From Luteimonas rhizosphaericola (lineage in GTDB: Bacteria; Pseudomonadota; Gammaproteobacteria; Xanthomonadales; Xanthomonadaceae): a DNA stretch of 64,000 bases. Numbering within the stretch: position 1 is the stretch's first letter; each line of letters begins with the position of its first letter. This document shows, piece by piece, positions 53,019 through 62,944 of this stretch. Made by a program: the position numbers and the translations under genes. Below the pieces are notes generated by a model, which ran no database searches, was not told the DNA's origin, and saw only the letters and a list, made by a program, of their open reading frames with translations. The stretch covers positions 44,845 through 108,844 of the forward strand of contig NZ_JARXRN010000021.1 in NCBI RefSeq assembly GCF_029888045.1, in the 5' to 3' direction.

Positions 53019-55920
53019 GCGCCGGGCTGCGCGCGGCCTTGCCGCGCGCTTCCTTCGGCGGCGCCGGACGCCCGAACAGGTAGCCCTGGCCGTAGGCGCA
53101 GCCGAGTTCGGCCAGCAGCTGGCGCTGGTGCTCGGTCTCCACGCCTTCGCCGATGGTGTCGATGCCGAGCGTGACCGCCAGGGCGAGAATGGCGCGCACC
53201 AGCGCCAGGCTTTCGGCGTGGGTCTCGCCGGACAGCCCGGCGATGAAGCTCTGGTCGATCTTCAACGCCTGGATCGGGAACCGGTGCAGGTACGACAGCG
53301 CCGAGAAGCCGGTGCCGAAGTCGTCGAGCAGCGCCAGGACGCCCTGGCTGCGCAGCGTGCCGAGGATGCGCGCGGCGCGCGGCGCGTCGTCGAGCAGCGC
53401 GCCCTCGGTGATCTCGATCCGCAGCCGGTGCGGATCGACCTTGGCCTCGTGGATGATGCGCAGCAGCCGTTCGGCGAAATCGTCGGCGTGGAAGTGGCGC
53501 GGCGAGACGTTGATCGACACGTAGCCCTCGGGATGCCGTCCCATCCACGCCACCACCCGCTGGTACAGCAGCCAGTCGACCTGCTCGATCAGGCCGCTGT
53601 CCTCGCACACGCGCAGGAATTCCGACGGCGGCAGCGCGCCGTGCAGTTCGTGCTTCCAGCGCAGCAGGGCCTCGTGCCCGACCACGGCGCCGTCGGACAG
53701 GCGCACGATCGGCTGGAAGTGCGGCTCGAACGCGTCGCGCTGGATGGCGCGGCGCAGGTCGGCTTCGAGGTCGAGCAGGCGCATCGCCTCGGCGCGCATC
53801 GCTTCGTCGAAGCGTTCGCTGCGGTCGCGGCCGCGCGCCTTGGCGCGGTACATGGCGGCATCGGCGTCGCGCAGCAGTTCGTCGGCGTGGCGGTAGCGCG
53901 GCTGCCACAGCGCGATGCCGATGCTGGCCGAGGGGAACAGCTCGCGTCCGGCCACCCACATCGAGCGGCCCAGCTTCTTGAGGATGCGCGACGCCGTGGC
54001 CTCGGCCGCGTCGGCGTCGTCCACTGCTTCGAGCACGATCGCGAACTCGTCCCCGCCCAGGCGCGCGACCACGTCCTCCATCGCGATCGCGCCGCGGATG
54101 CGGCGGCCGACCTCGATCAGCATCGCATCGCCGGCGGCGTGGCCCATCGAATCGTTGATCAGCTTGAAGCGGTCCAGATCCAGGAACAGCACCGCGAACG
54201 GCAGGCGCCCGGGCTCGTACATCTGCAGCATCATGCTGTCGAGGCGGTCGAGCAGGAACACCCGGTTGGGCAGGCCGGTGAGGTGGTCGTGGCGCGCCTG
54301 GTGGGTCAGGCGCTGCTGCGCGCGCACGCGCTCGCCGATCTGCGCGCGCAGTTCGCGGTTGGCCTGTTCCAGTTCGCGCGTGCGCGCCTCGACCCGGAAT
54401 TCCAGCTCGGCGTGCGTGGCCTTGAGCGATTCCTGCGCGCGCTTGCGCGCCAGCGCGCCGTCGACGTGGTGGGCGACGAAGGTCAGCAGCTCCTGGTCGG
54501 AGGGGGTGAAGCCGACCTCGGCGCTGTAGCTCTGGACCGCGATCACGCCGATCGGCGTGCCCTCGCGCGACAGCGGCACGCCCAGCCAGCAGTGGGCGAG
54601 CGAGCCATGGCCGCGCATCTGGCCGGCGCTTTCCAGCTGCGCCATCCCGTAACGGTCGACCAGCAGCGCCTGGCCGGTGCGGATCACGTACTCGGTCAGC
54701 CCGCGGCCGAGCCGGCGCGGGCGCCGCACCGGGTCGCGTTCGTCCACCGAATACGGGAATTCGAGCCGGGTGCCGTCGTCGGTCAGCAGCGCGATGTAGA
54801 AGTTGCGCGCATCGAGCAGTTCGTCGATCACGCCGTGCACCTCGGCGTAGAAGCGCTCGATGCTGCCGGCGGTGATCGACAGTTCGCTGATCCGGAACAG
54901 CGCCCGCTGCAGGCGCTCGGCGCGCTCGCGCTCGACGATCTCGGCCTCCAGCACCCAGTTGGCGTGCTGCAGTTCGCGCGTGCGCTCGTCCACCCGGCGC
55001 TCGAGGTCCTCCTGCGCGGTCTTGCGGTCGAGCGCGGTCAGGATGTGCTGGGCGACGAATTCCAGCAGCGCGCGGTCCTCGTGGGTGTAACGCTGCGGCC
55101 GGTCGTAGCTCTGGACCACGATCGCGCCGCTGACGTAGCCGTCGCGCCGCATCGGCACGCCCAGCCAGTCGGCGCTGTCGGGCCCGTGGGCCGGATCCTT
55201 GTCGACGCCGAGCGAGCGTCGGATCTGCGCCGAAGGCCCCAGCATCGGCTGGCCATGGCGCAGCATCGCCACGGTCAGGCTGTTGGGCATGTCGGCCAGC
55301 GGGATCTCTTCGTCCGGGTCGGCGCGCCAGGGGTCGCGTTCGTCGACGAAGTACAGGAAGCGCACCGTCTCGCGCACGTCGTCGTAGCGCACGATGTAGA
55401 AGTTCTCGGCCGGCATCAGGGTGCCGACCACGGCGTGGATGCGCGCCAGCACTTCCTGCATGTCGAGGCTGGCGCCGGACAGGTCGGCGATCTCGTACAG
55501 CGCCTGGCGCAGGCGCTCGGACTTGCGCAGGCCCTCGATCCGCGACTGGGCTCGGGCGCTGGCGAAGGTGGCGTCGATCGTGCTGCGCGCGAGCGCGAGC
55601 CAGCCCCTGCGCAGGGCCGCCGGCAGCGCGCGGCCGGGTTGCGCGACGAGGGCGACGCGGGTGGCGTCGTGGGTCCAGGCGTCGCGCATGGCGGCCGCCG
55701 CGGCCGTCGGCTCGCCGCCCAGCAACGCTTCGACCGCGGCATCGAGTGCGGCGCCGGCGCAGGCACTGCGCGAACGCCCCGTACCCAGCAGCGGATCGCT
55801 CCAGCCCACGGCCACGCTCGCGCCTGCCGGCAGCGTGCGCGCCAACAGCGTCGCCAGCTCCGCCAGCCCTGCATGCGCTTCGGGACCGGGCGCGCTCGCC
55901 TCGACGGCCGGGACATTCAC
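52999..55920 (-). CDS. GAF-GAF-GGDEF-EAL cyclic di-GMP signalling protein
   Basis: 973 residues from GTG 55920, chosen for the GGAGG 9 bases upstream. Two GAF domains (about 145-300 and 330-480) are each followed by a coiled coil. The GGDEF domain has an intact [12 protein letters not shown]. The EAL domain has [28 protein letters not shown] and EGVETE, so it should also be active. No membrane helix. It could both make and break down cyclic di-GMP; which dominates cannot be told. It is convergent with the VWA gene (20-base overlap) and divergent from the sigma factor gene. Confidence 0.93.
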   Translation of the reverse strand: MNVPAVEASAPGPEAHAGLAELATLLARTLPAGASVAVGWSDPLLGTGRSRSACAGAALDAAVEALLGGEPTAAAAAMRDAWTHDATRVALVAQPGRALPAALRRGWLALARSTIDATFASARAQSRIEGLRKSERLRQALYEIADLSGASLDMQEVLARIHAVVGTLMPAENFYIVRYDDVRETVRFLYFVDERDPWRADPDEEIPLADMPNSLTVAMLRHGQPMLGPSAQIRRSLGVDKDPAHGPDSADWLGVPMRRDGYVSGAIVVQSYDRPQRYTHEDRALLEFVAQHILTALDRKTAQEDLERRVDERTRELQHANWVLEAEIVERERAERLQRALFRISELSITAGSIERFYAEVHGVIDELLDARNFYIALLTDDGTRLEFPYSVDERDPVRRPRRLGRGLTEYVIRTGQALLVDRYGMAQLESAGQMRGHGSLAHCWLGVPLSREGTPIGVIAVQSYSAEVGFTPSDQELLTFVAHHVDGALARKRAQESLKATHAELEFRVEARTRELEQANRELRAQIGERVRAQQRLTHQARHDHLTGLPNRVFLLDRLDSMMLQMYEPGRLPFAVLFLDLDRFKLINDSMGHAAGDAMLIEVGRRIRGAIAMEDVVARLGGDEFAIVLEAVDDADAAEATASRILKKLGRSMWVAGRELFPSASIGIALWQPRYRHADELLRDADAAMYRAKARGRDRSERFDEAMRAEAMRLLDLEADLRRAIQRDAFEPHFQPIVRLSDGAVVGHEALLRWKHELHGALPPSEFLRVCEDSGLIEQVDWLLYQRVVAWMGRHPEGYVSINVSPRHFHADDFAERLLRIIHEAKVDPHRLRIEITEGALLDDAPRAARILGTLRSQGVLALLDDFGTGFSALSYLHRFPIQALKIDQSFIAGLSGETHAESLALVRAILALAVTLGIDTIGEGVETEHQRQLLAELGCAYGQGYLFGRPAPPKEARGKAARSPALSARPH

Positions 55921-56107
55921 GGGTGCGACACCTCCAATGAGGAAGCATAACGGGAGAAGGCGTCCGCACCGGCAACCCCGCCGGCGCGTCCCGCACGTTC
56001 CCATGCCCATGTCGACCGCGATCGCCCATTGGCCGGCCGACGCCGCGCCGCGCCGCGCCGCCGCATCCGGCTTCTCCTTCCCCGGGGCAGGGCTTACCCT
56101 GCTGCCG

Positions 56108-56695
56108 GTGAACGAGGCCGCCCCCGCCACCGCCCCCCACCCCGACCCCAGCGACGAAGCGCTGATGCTGGCGTGGGCGGATGGCGACCCGGCTGCGTTC
56201 GAACCGCTCTACGCGCGCCACCGGCTGCGCCTGTACCGCTATTTGCTGCGCCAGCTGCGCGACGGCGCGCTGGCCGACGAGCTGTTCCAGGACGTGTGGC
56301 AGAAGGTGATCGCCGCGCGCGCGGGCTGGACGCCGGGGGCCACGTTCGCCACCTGGCTGTACCGGATCGCCCACAACCGCCTGGCCGACCACTGGCGGGC
56401 GCTGCAGCACCGCCCGCCGGCACCGGTCGACGCCGACGAGCGCACCGCGCGCGTCCCCGACCCCGACACGCCCGAGCGTCGGCTGTCGGAATTCGAGCAG
56501 CGCCGCCAGCTGCAGCGGGCGCTGGACGACCTGCCGCCCGAGCAGCGCGAGGTGATCGTGCTGCGGCTGGAGCAGGAACTCACCCTGGAGGAGATCGGCG
56601 AGGTGACCGGCGTGGGCCGCGAAACCGTCAAGTCGCGCCTGCGCTACGCGATGGACAAGCTGCGCGCGCACCTGGGATCGGAGGTGGCGCCATGA
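56108..56695 (+). CDS. ECF-type RNA polymerase sigma factor
   Basis: 195 residues with a GTG start at 56108; ATG codons further upstream (56004 and 56010) are possible but the added sequence is not protein-like. Region 2 is YARHRLRLYRYLLRQLRDGA, then LADELFQDVWQKVI and ATFATWLYRIAHNRLADHWR. Region 4 is LDDLPPEQREVIVLRLEQEL, then TLEEIGEVTGVGRETVKSRL. It resembles RpoE-like ECF factors. The stop overlaps the anti-sigma-like gene by four bases (atga). Confidence 0.92.
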   Translation: MNEAAPATAPHPDPSDEALMLAWADGDPAAFEPLYARHRLRLYRYLLRQLRDGALADELFQDVWQKVIAARAGWTPGATFATWLYRIAHNRLADHWRALQHRPPAPVDADERTARVPDPDTPERRLSEFEQRRQLQRALDDLPPEQREVIVLRLEQELTLEEIGEVTGVGRETVKSRLRYAMDKLRAHLGSEVAP

Positions 56696-57813
56696 CCGGC
56701 CGCCGGCACGAACCGCTGGACGCGCAGGAGCGCGAGCTCGCCCGGCGCCTGGCGCAGCTGGACGCGAACGCGGCGCCCTCGCCCGCGCTGGACGCGGCGA
56801 TCCTCGCGGCTGCGCGTGCCGACGGCGCCGACCGGGGCGCGACCGCGGCGACCGGGGCCCGACGCGGGCCGCCGGCCACCCGTCGCCGGCCTCGCGGCTG
56901 GCCGATGGGGCTCGGGATCGCCGCATCGCTGGCGGTGGCGGTCGGCGTGGCCTGGCAGTTGCGCCCGCAGCCGGAAACGCGGTTGCTCGTGTCGCCGTCG
57001 GACACCGCGCCACGGCCGGCCGCGATCCTGTCCGAAACGCGCACGCGGCGCGCCGACCCTGCATTGCAGGCGCCGGCCGGTGCCGCCGACAGCGCCCGCG
57101 AATCCGCCGCTGCAGTCGCCCCCGGCGAATCCGATCGCAGCGCACCGGGCGATGGATCGCCCGCCTCGCAGACCGCCGCGGCCCGTTCCTCCCAGACAGG
57201 GGCCGGAACCGACATCGCCGGCGCCGCCGCCGCGACCGATGCGCTGGCCGCGGAGGCCGAGCGCGAGCAGGCCGAATTCCAGCAGGCGGCGCGCACCCGC
57301 GCCGCCGACCGCGAGCGCCGCGCCCGGGCCGCGGCGGCCGGGAGCGCGCCCGCAAACGCCGATGACCTCGCGCTCGATCGGCTGCCCCCGCCACCAGCCC
57401 CACCAGCGCCACCGGCGCCGCCCGCGAGCCCGGCGCCCGCGGAACCCGGCTTCGCGCCGGACCCGCCGCAGGCGTCCGCTGCGGCGCGCCCGGACATCGA
57501 TGCGCGCGCGCGTGCGCTCACGCCGCAGCAGCAGGCCGCACGGGCTTCGGCCGAACGCCTGGACCAGATCGTGGTGAGCGGCTCGCGGATCGCGCCGCCG
57601 GACGCGGTCGACGCGCAAGCCGACCAGCCTGTGGACGATCAGCCGCCGGCGTCGGCCGATTCGCCCGCGGTGCGCGAAGTCTGGCTGCAGCGGGTGCGCG
57701 AACTGCGCGATGCGGGGGACGTCGAAGCCGCGCGCGCCAGCCTGCGCGAGTTCGTGCGCCGGCACCCGCAGGCGACGGTACCGGACGACCTGCGCGCGCT
57801 GCTCGGCGGATGA
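56692..57813 (+). CDS. anti-sigma-factor-like membrane protein with a 'DQIVVSGSR' segment
   Basis: 373 residues. The N-terminal 70 residues are cytoplasmic and resemble a short anti-sigma domain (QERELARRLAQLDANAAPSP). One membrane helix lies at about 72-89 (MGLGIAASLAVAVGVAW). The periplasmic part is long and low-complexity (Ala/Pro/Asp), then carries DQIVVSGSRI at 291-300 and a C-terminal helical hairpin like a TPR (VWLQRVRELRDAGDVEAARA). No zinc-binding HxxxCxxC is seen. Its start overlaps the sigma gene, so it very likely controls it. The IVVSG segment also occurs in the nearby VWA lipoprotein. Confidence 0.8.
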   Translation: MTGRRHEPLDAQERELARRLAQLDANAAPSPALDAAILAAARADGADRGATAATGARRGPPATRRRPRGWPMGLGIAASLAVAVGVAWQLRPQPETRLLVSPSDTAPRPAAILSETRTRRADPALQAPAGAADSARESAAAVAPGESDRSAPGDGSPASQTAAARSSQTGAGTDIAGAAAATDALAAEAEREQAEFQQAARTRAADRERRARAAAAGSAPANADDLALDRLPPPPAPPAPPAPPASPAPAEPGFAPDPPQASAAARPDIDARARALTPQQQAARASAERLDQIVVSGSRIAPPDAVDAQADQPVDDQPPASADSPAVREVWLQRVRELRDAGDVEAARASLREFVRRHPQATVPDDLRALLGG

Positions 57814-58400
57814 GCCTGGACACGCTGGCCGGGCCCGTCCGCCACGCGGTCGAAATCCGCCACAGCCGCTTTCTTGCGCAGGCCGCGCCGGTGGAGTCGG
57901 CCGAGGCCGCGGCGCGGTTCCTGGCCGACGCCTCGATCGGCGACGCCAGCCACAACTGCTGGGCCTGGCGCGTGGGCGGCGAGTACCGCAGCAACGACGA
58001 CGGCGAACCGGCGGGCACCGCCGGGCGCCCGATCCTGGCCGCGATCGACGGACAGGGCTTCGATCGCGTGGCGGTGGTGGTCACGCGCTGGTTCGGCGGG
58101 GTCAAGCTCGGCGCAGGCGGCCTGGTGAGGGCCTATGGCGGCGCGGCGGCCGAATGCCTGCGCCTGGCGCCGCGGCGCCCCCTGGTGGAGACCGTGCTGG
58201 CACGCGTGCACCTGGAGTTCGCCGACGTGGCCACGCTGCACCAGCTGCTGCCCGCCTTTGCCGCCAGCAAGCGCGACGAAAGCTTCGACGCGCGCGGCGC
58301 CTGGATCGCGCTGGAACTGCCGGCCGGACACCTCGATGCCTTGAAAACCCGGCTGCGCGACGCCACCCGGGACCGGGCACGTTTCGAAGACCAGGGCTGA
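57810..58400 (+). CDS. YigZ/IMPACT family protein
   Basis: 196 residues; its ATG overlaps the previous stop (atga). EIRHSRFLAQAAPVESAEAA, HNCWAWRVG, SNDDGEPAGTAGRPIL and VVVTRWFGGVKLGAGGLVRA are the conserved blocks of the IMPACT (UPF0029) domain. The C-terminal 60 residues are the small alpha/beta domain of YigZ. The biological role in bacteria is not established; a translation-related function is proposed. Its stop overlaps the ABC transporter start. Confidence 0.93.
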   Translation: MSLDTLAGPVRHAVEIRHSRFLAQAAPVESAEAAARFLADASIGDASHNCWAWRVGGEYRSNDDGEPAGTAGRPILAAIDGQGFDRVAVVVTRWFGGVKLGAGGLVRAYGGAAAECLRLAPRRPLVETVLARVHLEFADVATLHQLLPAFAASKRDESFDARGAWIALELPAGHLDALKTRLRDATRDRARFEDQG

Positions 58401-60199
58401 TGGCGTTTTCCCGAACCCGGCGCGGCGGCGCCCGCGACACCGGCGACGGCGCGCCCGAAGGCGCCAAGGCCCCGATCGGCTCGCTGCGCACGCTGTGGCC
58501 GTTCGTGCTGCGTCACCGCGGCCTGTTCGTCGCCTGGCTGGTGGCGCTGGCGGCCTCGTCGGCGGCCACGCTGAGCCTGCCGGTGGCGGTGCGCCACGTG
58601 ATCGACCGCGGTTTCACCAGCGGCAGCAACATCGACGCCACCTTCGCCCTGCTGCTGCTGGTGTCGCTGGCGCTGGCCTTCGCCACCGCCGCGCGCTTCT
58701 TCTTCATCTCGCTGCTGGGCGAGCGCGTGGTGGCCGACCTGCGCACGCGCCTGTACGGCCACCTGGTGGGCCTGGACCAGGCGTTCTTCGAACGCAGCCG
58801 CAGCGGCGAACTGGTCTCGCGCCTGAGCGCGGACACCGAGCTGCTGCGCAGCGTGGTCGGTTCGACCATTTCGGTGGCGCTGCGCAGCGTGGTGATGGTG
58901 CTGGGCAGCGTGGTGATGCTGGTGGTCACCAGCCCCACGCTGGCGGCGTGGACGCTGGTGGGCATCCCGCTGTTCGTGCTGCCGCTGGTGGTGGGCGGGC
59001 GGCGGCTGCAGAAGGTCTCGCGCGCCAGCCAGGACCGCGTGGCCGACGCCAACATGCTCGCGGCCGAAACGCTCGGCGCGATCCGCACCGTGCAGGCGCA
59101 TGCGCGCGAACCCTACGAGCGCGGCCGCTTCGGCGACGCGGTGGCGCAGACGGTGGCCACCGCGCGGCGCCGCATCGGCCTGCAGGCGCTGGTGACCGCG
59201 GTCGCCATCTCGCTGGTGTTCGGCGCGATCGTGCTGGTGCTGTGGTCCGGCGCGCACGACGTGATCGCCGGCGACATGAGCGCCGGCACGCTCGGCCAGT
59301 TCGTGCTGTACGCGCTGTTCGGCGGCGGCTCGGTCGGCGCGCTGGCCGAAGTCTGGAACGAGCTGCAGAAGGCGGCCGGCGGCATGGGCCGGATCAGCGA
59401 ACTGCTGGAACAGCAGCCCGGGATCGCCGCGCCGGCCTCGCCGGCGCCGCTGCCGGCGCGGGTCCGCGGCGAACTGCGCTTCGAGGACGTGCGCTTCCAC
59501 TACCCCGGCCGCGACGACGCGCCCGCGCTCGAAGGCTTCAGCCTGCAGGTGGAACCTGGCGAGACCGTGGCGCTGGTGGGCCCGTCGGGCGCCGGCAAGA
59601 GCACCGTGTTCGCGATGCTGCTGCGCTTCCACGACCCGCAGTCGGGCCGGATCCTGGTCGACGGCATCGACATCGCCACGCTCGACCCGGCCACGCTGCG
59701 CGGCGAGATCGCCCTGGTGCCGCAGCAGCCGAGCATCTTCGCCGCCAGCGCGCGCGAGAACATCCGCTACGGCCGGCTGGAGGCGGACGATGCGGCGATC
59801 GAGGCCGCCGCCGCCTCTGCCGAGGCGCACGAATTCATCGCCGCCCAGCCCCACGGCTACGACGAGCAGCTGGGCGAACGCGGTGCGCGGCTGTCCGGTG
59901 GCCAGCAGCAACGCGTCGCGATCGCGCGTGCGCTGCTGCGCGACGCGCCGATCCTGCTGCTCGACGAGGCCACCTCCGCGCTCGACGCGCAGAGCGAACG
60001 CGCGGTGCAGACCGCGCTCGAGCACCTGATGGCCGGCCGCACCACGCTGGTGATCGCGCATCGCCTCGCCACCATCCTCAAGGCCGACCGGATCGTGGTG
60101 ATGGACCGCGGCCGCATCGTCGCCCAGGGCACGCACGCGCAGCTGCTGGCCCAGGACGGCCTCTACGCCGAACTGGCGCGGCTGCAGTTCATCGACTGA
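58400..60199 (+). CDS. ABC exporter, fused membrane and ATPase domains
   Basis: 599 residues. A six-helix ABC1 domain (about 30-310) is followed by the ATPase: Walker A GPSGAGKST, Q loop PQQPSIF, signature LSGGQQQR, Walker B ILLLDEAT and the H loop VIAHRLAT. It is a half-transporter and should work as a homodimer. It resembles lipid/multidrug exporters of the MsbA/LmrA group (YheH-like). Substrate unknown. Starts with an atga overlap after the YigZ gene, so the sigma-to-ABC set is one operon. Its end overlaps a convergent gene by 11 bases. Confidence 0.93.
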   Translation: MAFSRTRRGGARDTGDGAPEGAKAPIGSLRTLWPFVLRHRGLFVAWLVALAASSAATLSLPVAVRHVIDRGFTSGSNIDATFALLLLVSLALAFATAARFFFISLLGERVVADLRTRLYGHLVGLDQAFFERSRSGELVSRLSADTELLRSVVGSTISVALRSVVMVLGSVVMLVVTSPTLAAWTLVGIPLFVLPLVVGGRRLQKVSRASQDRVADANMLAAETLGAIRTVQAHAREPYERGRFGDAVAQTVATARRRIGLQALVTAVAISLVFGAIVLVLWSGAHDVIAGDMSAGTLGQFVLYALFGGGSVGALAEVWNELQKAAGGMGRISELLEQQPGIAAPASPAPLPARVRGELRFEDVRFHYPGRDDAPALEGFSLQVEPGETVALVGPSGAGKSTVFAMLLRFHDPQSGRILVDGIDIATLDPATLRGEIALVPQQPSIFAASARENIRYGRLEADDAAIEAAAASAEAHEFIAAQPHGYDEQLGERGARLSGGQQQRVAIARALLRDAPILLLDEATSALDAQSERAVQTALEHLMAGRTTLVIAHRLATILKADRIVVMDRGRIVAQGTHAQLLAQDGLYAELARLQFID

Positions 60200-61052
60200 C
60201 GCGCGCACCGCCCGGCGCCTCGCCCGCTTCCGCCGCCATCGCCCGACAGTGCGCGGCGGTGGCTTCGTCCATCGGGAAGCAGCATTCGATGTGCAGCTCG
60301 TCCAGGGTGATGTCGCGGGGCATCGCGAAGGTGGTGATGGTCGAGAAGAAGCGCAATTCCATCCCGTCCCGACGCAGCACCGTGGTCAGCAGCGGCGACG
60401 GCGGCGTCGACAGGTCGCGCAGGCGCCAGCGCGCGGGCACGCCCGGGTAGGCGAGCATCTCGTCGAGCAGCGCGCGCGCGATCCGGTCCCCGGGCGCGGC
60501 CGCCACGCGGTCGTGCAAATGGCCAATCAGCTCGCCCGCGACCTCCTCCCAGTTCGCGATCGAGGCGCGCAGATCGGCCGGATCGAAGAACTGGCGCAGG
60601 ATGTTGGCGTGCGCACTGTCGCGGCCGCCGAGCATCCGCCGGTTGACCCGGTCGGCCGCCGCATTCGCGCGCAGCACGTCCCAGCGCCGGTTGATCAGGA
60701 AGGCCGGGTACGGCGACTGCTGCGCGAGGATCGCGTCGATCGCCTGGTCGATGCGCGCCAGCGCCGGCGCGTCGAGGGCGCTTTCGGGGAACCGGGGCGC
60801 ATAGCCGGCGTCGAGCAGCAGCGCATTGCGCTCGCGCAGCGGCATCTCGAGCGCATCGGCCAGCCGCGCCAGCAGCTCGCGCCCGGGCTGCGATTTCCCC
60901 GTCTCGATGCAGCTCAGGTGGCGCGCGGACGTCTCGGCGGCCAGGGCCAGCTGCAGCTGGCTGAAGTGGCGCGCAAGCCGCCACTCGCGCAGCCGCGCAC
61001 CGACCGGCGCCACGGCGTCTGCGCGGGCGGAAAGCGGAGGGGATTCAGGCAT
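60189..61052 (-). CDS. XRE family regulator with MmyB-like ligand-binding domain
   Basis: 287 residues from ATG 61052. HTH: LREWRLARHFSQLQLALAAE and HLSCIETGKSQPGRELLARL. The C-terminal domain (about 100-270) begins YPAFLINRRWDVLRANAAAD, ending with a long helix/beta region, as in MmyB-type regulators that bind fatty-acid-like ligands. It is divergent from the PEP mutase family gene, 129 bases away, a likely target. Convergent and overlapping by 11 bases with the ABC transporter gene. Confidence 0.92.
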   Translation of the reverse strand: MPESPPLSARADAVAPVGARLREWRLARHFSQLQLALAAETSARHLSCIETGKSQPGRELLARLADALEMPLRERNALLLDAGYAPRFPESALDAPALARIDQAIDAILAQQSPYPAFLINRRWDVLRANAAADRVNRRMLGGRDSAHANILRQFFDPADLRASIANWEEVAGELIGHLHDRVAAAPGDRIARALLDEMLAYPGVPARWRLRDLSTPPSPLLTTVLRRDGMELRFFSTITTFAMPRDITLDELHIECCFPMDEATAAHCRAMAAEAGEAPGGARVSR

Positions 61053-61181
61053 GAGGCGAGGATACGGGGCCGATGCGGATGCGGCCATGACCCCGGGGTC
61101 ATGCCGCGATGACGCGCGCGTCATTGCCGCGTGCTCGCCGGGCGCGGAGGCTGCGCACTCCCCGCCCGACAGGACGCCGCC

Positions 61182-61988
61182 ATGGCCGACCGTTCCGCAC
61201 AGGCCCGCCGCCTGCATGCGCTGCACCACGCAGCGCGACCGCTGCTGCTGTTCAACGCCTGGGACGCCGGCAGCGCGAAGGCCGTTGCGGACGGCGGCGC
61301 CGACGCCCTCGCGACCAGCAGTTGGGCCGTGGCCGCGGCGCACGGATTGCCGGATGGCGAACAGCTGCCGCTGCAGGCGACCCTCGATGTGGTCGCGCGG
61401 ATTGCGGCGGCATGCGAACTGCCGCTCACGGTCGACCTGGAGCGCGGCCACGGCGACCCGGCCGCCGCGGTTCGGCACGCGATCACGGCCGGTGCTGTGG
61501 GCGCGAATCTGGAGGACGGCCTCGCGAACGCGCACTTGCGGCCGGCCGAGGAACAGGCGGCGCTGCTGGCGCAGGCGCGCGCCGCTGCGGCCGCCGCCGG
61601 CATGCCCGCCTTCTTTCTCAACGCACGGACCGACCTCTTCCTGCAGCATTCGCGCGACGCCCATGACGGGGCCCTGCTGGACCAGGCCCTGGCGCGGGCG
61701 CGCGCCTACGCCGACGCCGGCGCGGACGGCTTCTTCGCGCCGGGGCTGGTGGACGCGGGATCGATCGAAGCGCTCGTCCGCGGCTGCCCGCTGCCGGTCA
61801 ACATCATGGTGATGCCGGGGTGCCCGCCCTTCGCGGAACTGGCGAAGCTCGGCGTCGCCCGGGTCAGCCATGGACCAGGACCGTACCTTGCGGCGATGCA
61901 GGCGCTTGCGACCGCGTTCGCGCACGCGCGCGAGGCGGTCGGGCGGCCGGACCGGACGCAAACAGAGAGCGCGCGCAGTGCCGGCTAG
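61182..61988 (+). CDS. isocitrate lyase/PEP mutase family protein
   Basis: 268 residues from ATG 61182 (AGGA upstream). [20 protein letters not shown] and [19 protein letters not shown] open a TIM barrel of the PEP mutase type. The metal-binding region reads [10 protein letters not shown] in place of the common DxDxGYG, and ANLEDGL is conserved. The ICL catalytic KKCGH loop is missing, so it is not a true isocitrate lyase; carboxyvinyl-phosphonate or oxaloacetate-type lyase activity is possible. Substrate unknown. Its end overlaps the AraC gene by four bases (convergent). Confidence 0.88.
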   Translation: MADRSAQARRLHALHHAARPLLLFNAWDAGSAKAVADGGADALATSSWAVAAAHGLPDGEQLPLQATLDVVARIAAACELPLTVDLERGHGDPAAAVRHAITAGAVGANLEDGLANAHLRPAEEQAALLAQARAAAAAAGMPAFFLNARTDLFLQHSRDAHDGALLDQALARARAYADAGADGFFAPGLVDAGSIEALVRGCPLPVNIMVMPGCPPFAELAKLGVARVSHGPGPYLAAMQALATAFAHAREAVGRPDRTQTESARSAG

Positions 61989-62824
61989 GCGAGGCCCGAC
62001 TGCCCGCGCAGGTGGTGGATCCACGCGCGCGGCGACTGGCCGGCCTGCGCCTTGAACGCGCGCGACAGCGCGGCCTCGCTGCCGTAGCCGACCTCCGAGG
62101 CGATCACCTTGAGCGGCCGACCGCGCCGCAGCGCCTGCTGCGCCAGACCGATGCGCCAGGCCTGCAGGTATTGGCCGGGCGTGGTGCCGACCGTGTCGCG
62201 AAACGTGCCGGCGAAGGCGCTGCGCGACATGCCCGCCTGCTCGGCCAGCGCTTCCAGGCTCCACTCCCGCGACGGCGCCTCGTGCATGGCCACCAGCGCG
62301 GCCCGCAGCCGCGGATGCGCCAGCCCCGACAGCATGCCGCCGCGGATGCCGCCGCTTTCCATCAGCTGGCGCAGGATCTGGATCATCACCACCTCGAACA
62401 GCCGCTCCACCAGCGCCACGCGTCCGCAGCGCTGCTCGAACGCCTCCTCGAACAGCAGCGCCAGCACCGGCGCGGCGCCGCCCACCGCCGACAGCGGCAG
62501 GCAGACCGCCGGCGGCAGCGCCGCGGCGATCGGATTGGCCGCCCCGCCTTCGAACACCAGATGGGCGCAGACCATGTCCGCACCGCGCACGGGATCGGTC
62601 ACGAAGCTGTGCGGCAGCGGCCTCGGGAACAGCAGCAGGCTCGGTTCGGTGACCTGCAGCGACTCGCGCCGGTAACGGACCTCCACCCTGCCCTCGCGCA
62701 CCAGGTGCAGCTGGCCCCGCCCCGCCTCGTCCTCGACGTGATTCAGCCCGCACAGCGCACCGGCGTTGAACACCTGGGCACTGACCGGGAAGTGCGCCAT
62801 CAGCGCCGCAAGTCGATCGGCCAT
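61985..62824 (-). CDS. AraC family regulator with cupin_6-type sensor domain
   Basis: 279 residues. The sensor half begins [20 protein letters not shown], includes [13 protein letters not shown] and ends in a helical linker. The DNA-binding half has two HTHs: [20 protein letters not shown] and [21 protein letters not shown] paralogue of the regulator at 38560. It is divergent from the secreted hydrolase gene 120 bases away, its probable target. Ligand unknown. Confidence 0.9.
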   Translation of the reverse strand: MADRLAALMAHFPVSAQVFNAGALCGLNHVEDEAGRGQLHLVREGRVEVRYRRESLQVTEPSLLLFPRPLPHSFVTDPVRGADMVCAHLVFEGGAANPIAAALPPAVCLPLSAVGGAAPVLALLFEEAFEQRCGRVALVERLFEVVMIQILRQLMESGGIRGGMLSGLAHPRLRAALVAMHEAPSREWSLEALAEQAGMSRSAFAGTFRDTVGTTPGQYLQAWRIGLAQQALRRGRPLKVIASEVGYGSEAALSRAFKAQAGQSPRAWIHHLRGQSGLA

Positions 62825-62944
62825 CGAATACTCCGGATCAAGTTTTCCGCACTGTACGTCATCGAATGTCCGCTCCGGCGCGGCACAGTACACCTCACCG
62901 GGGCGGGCGCCCCGGTTCCCCCCAACGGACCAGGAGACCCGCTC

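Noticed and set aside
52709..57412. A very long open frame on the minus strand across the GGDEF-EAL and sigma-factor region
   Set aside because: It is a high-G+C artefact: arginine/alanine/proline-rich with no domain, and it opposes genes with clear motifs.
61182..61988. True isocitrate lyase or 2-methylisocitrate lyase
   Set aside because: The catalytic KKCGH loop is absent and the metal site differs, so only the broader PEP mutase family is supported.
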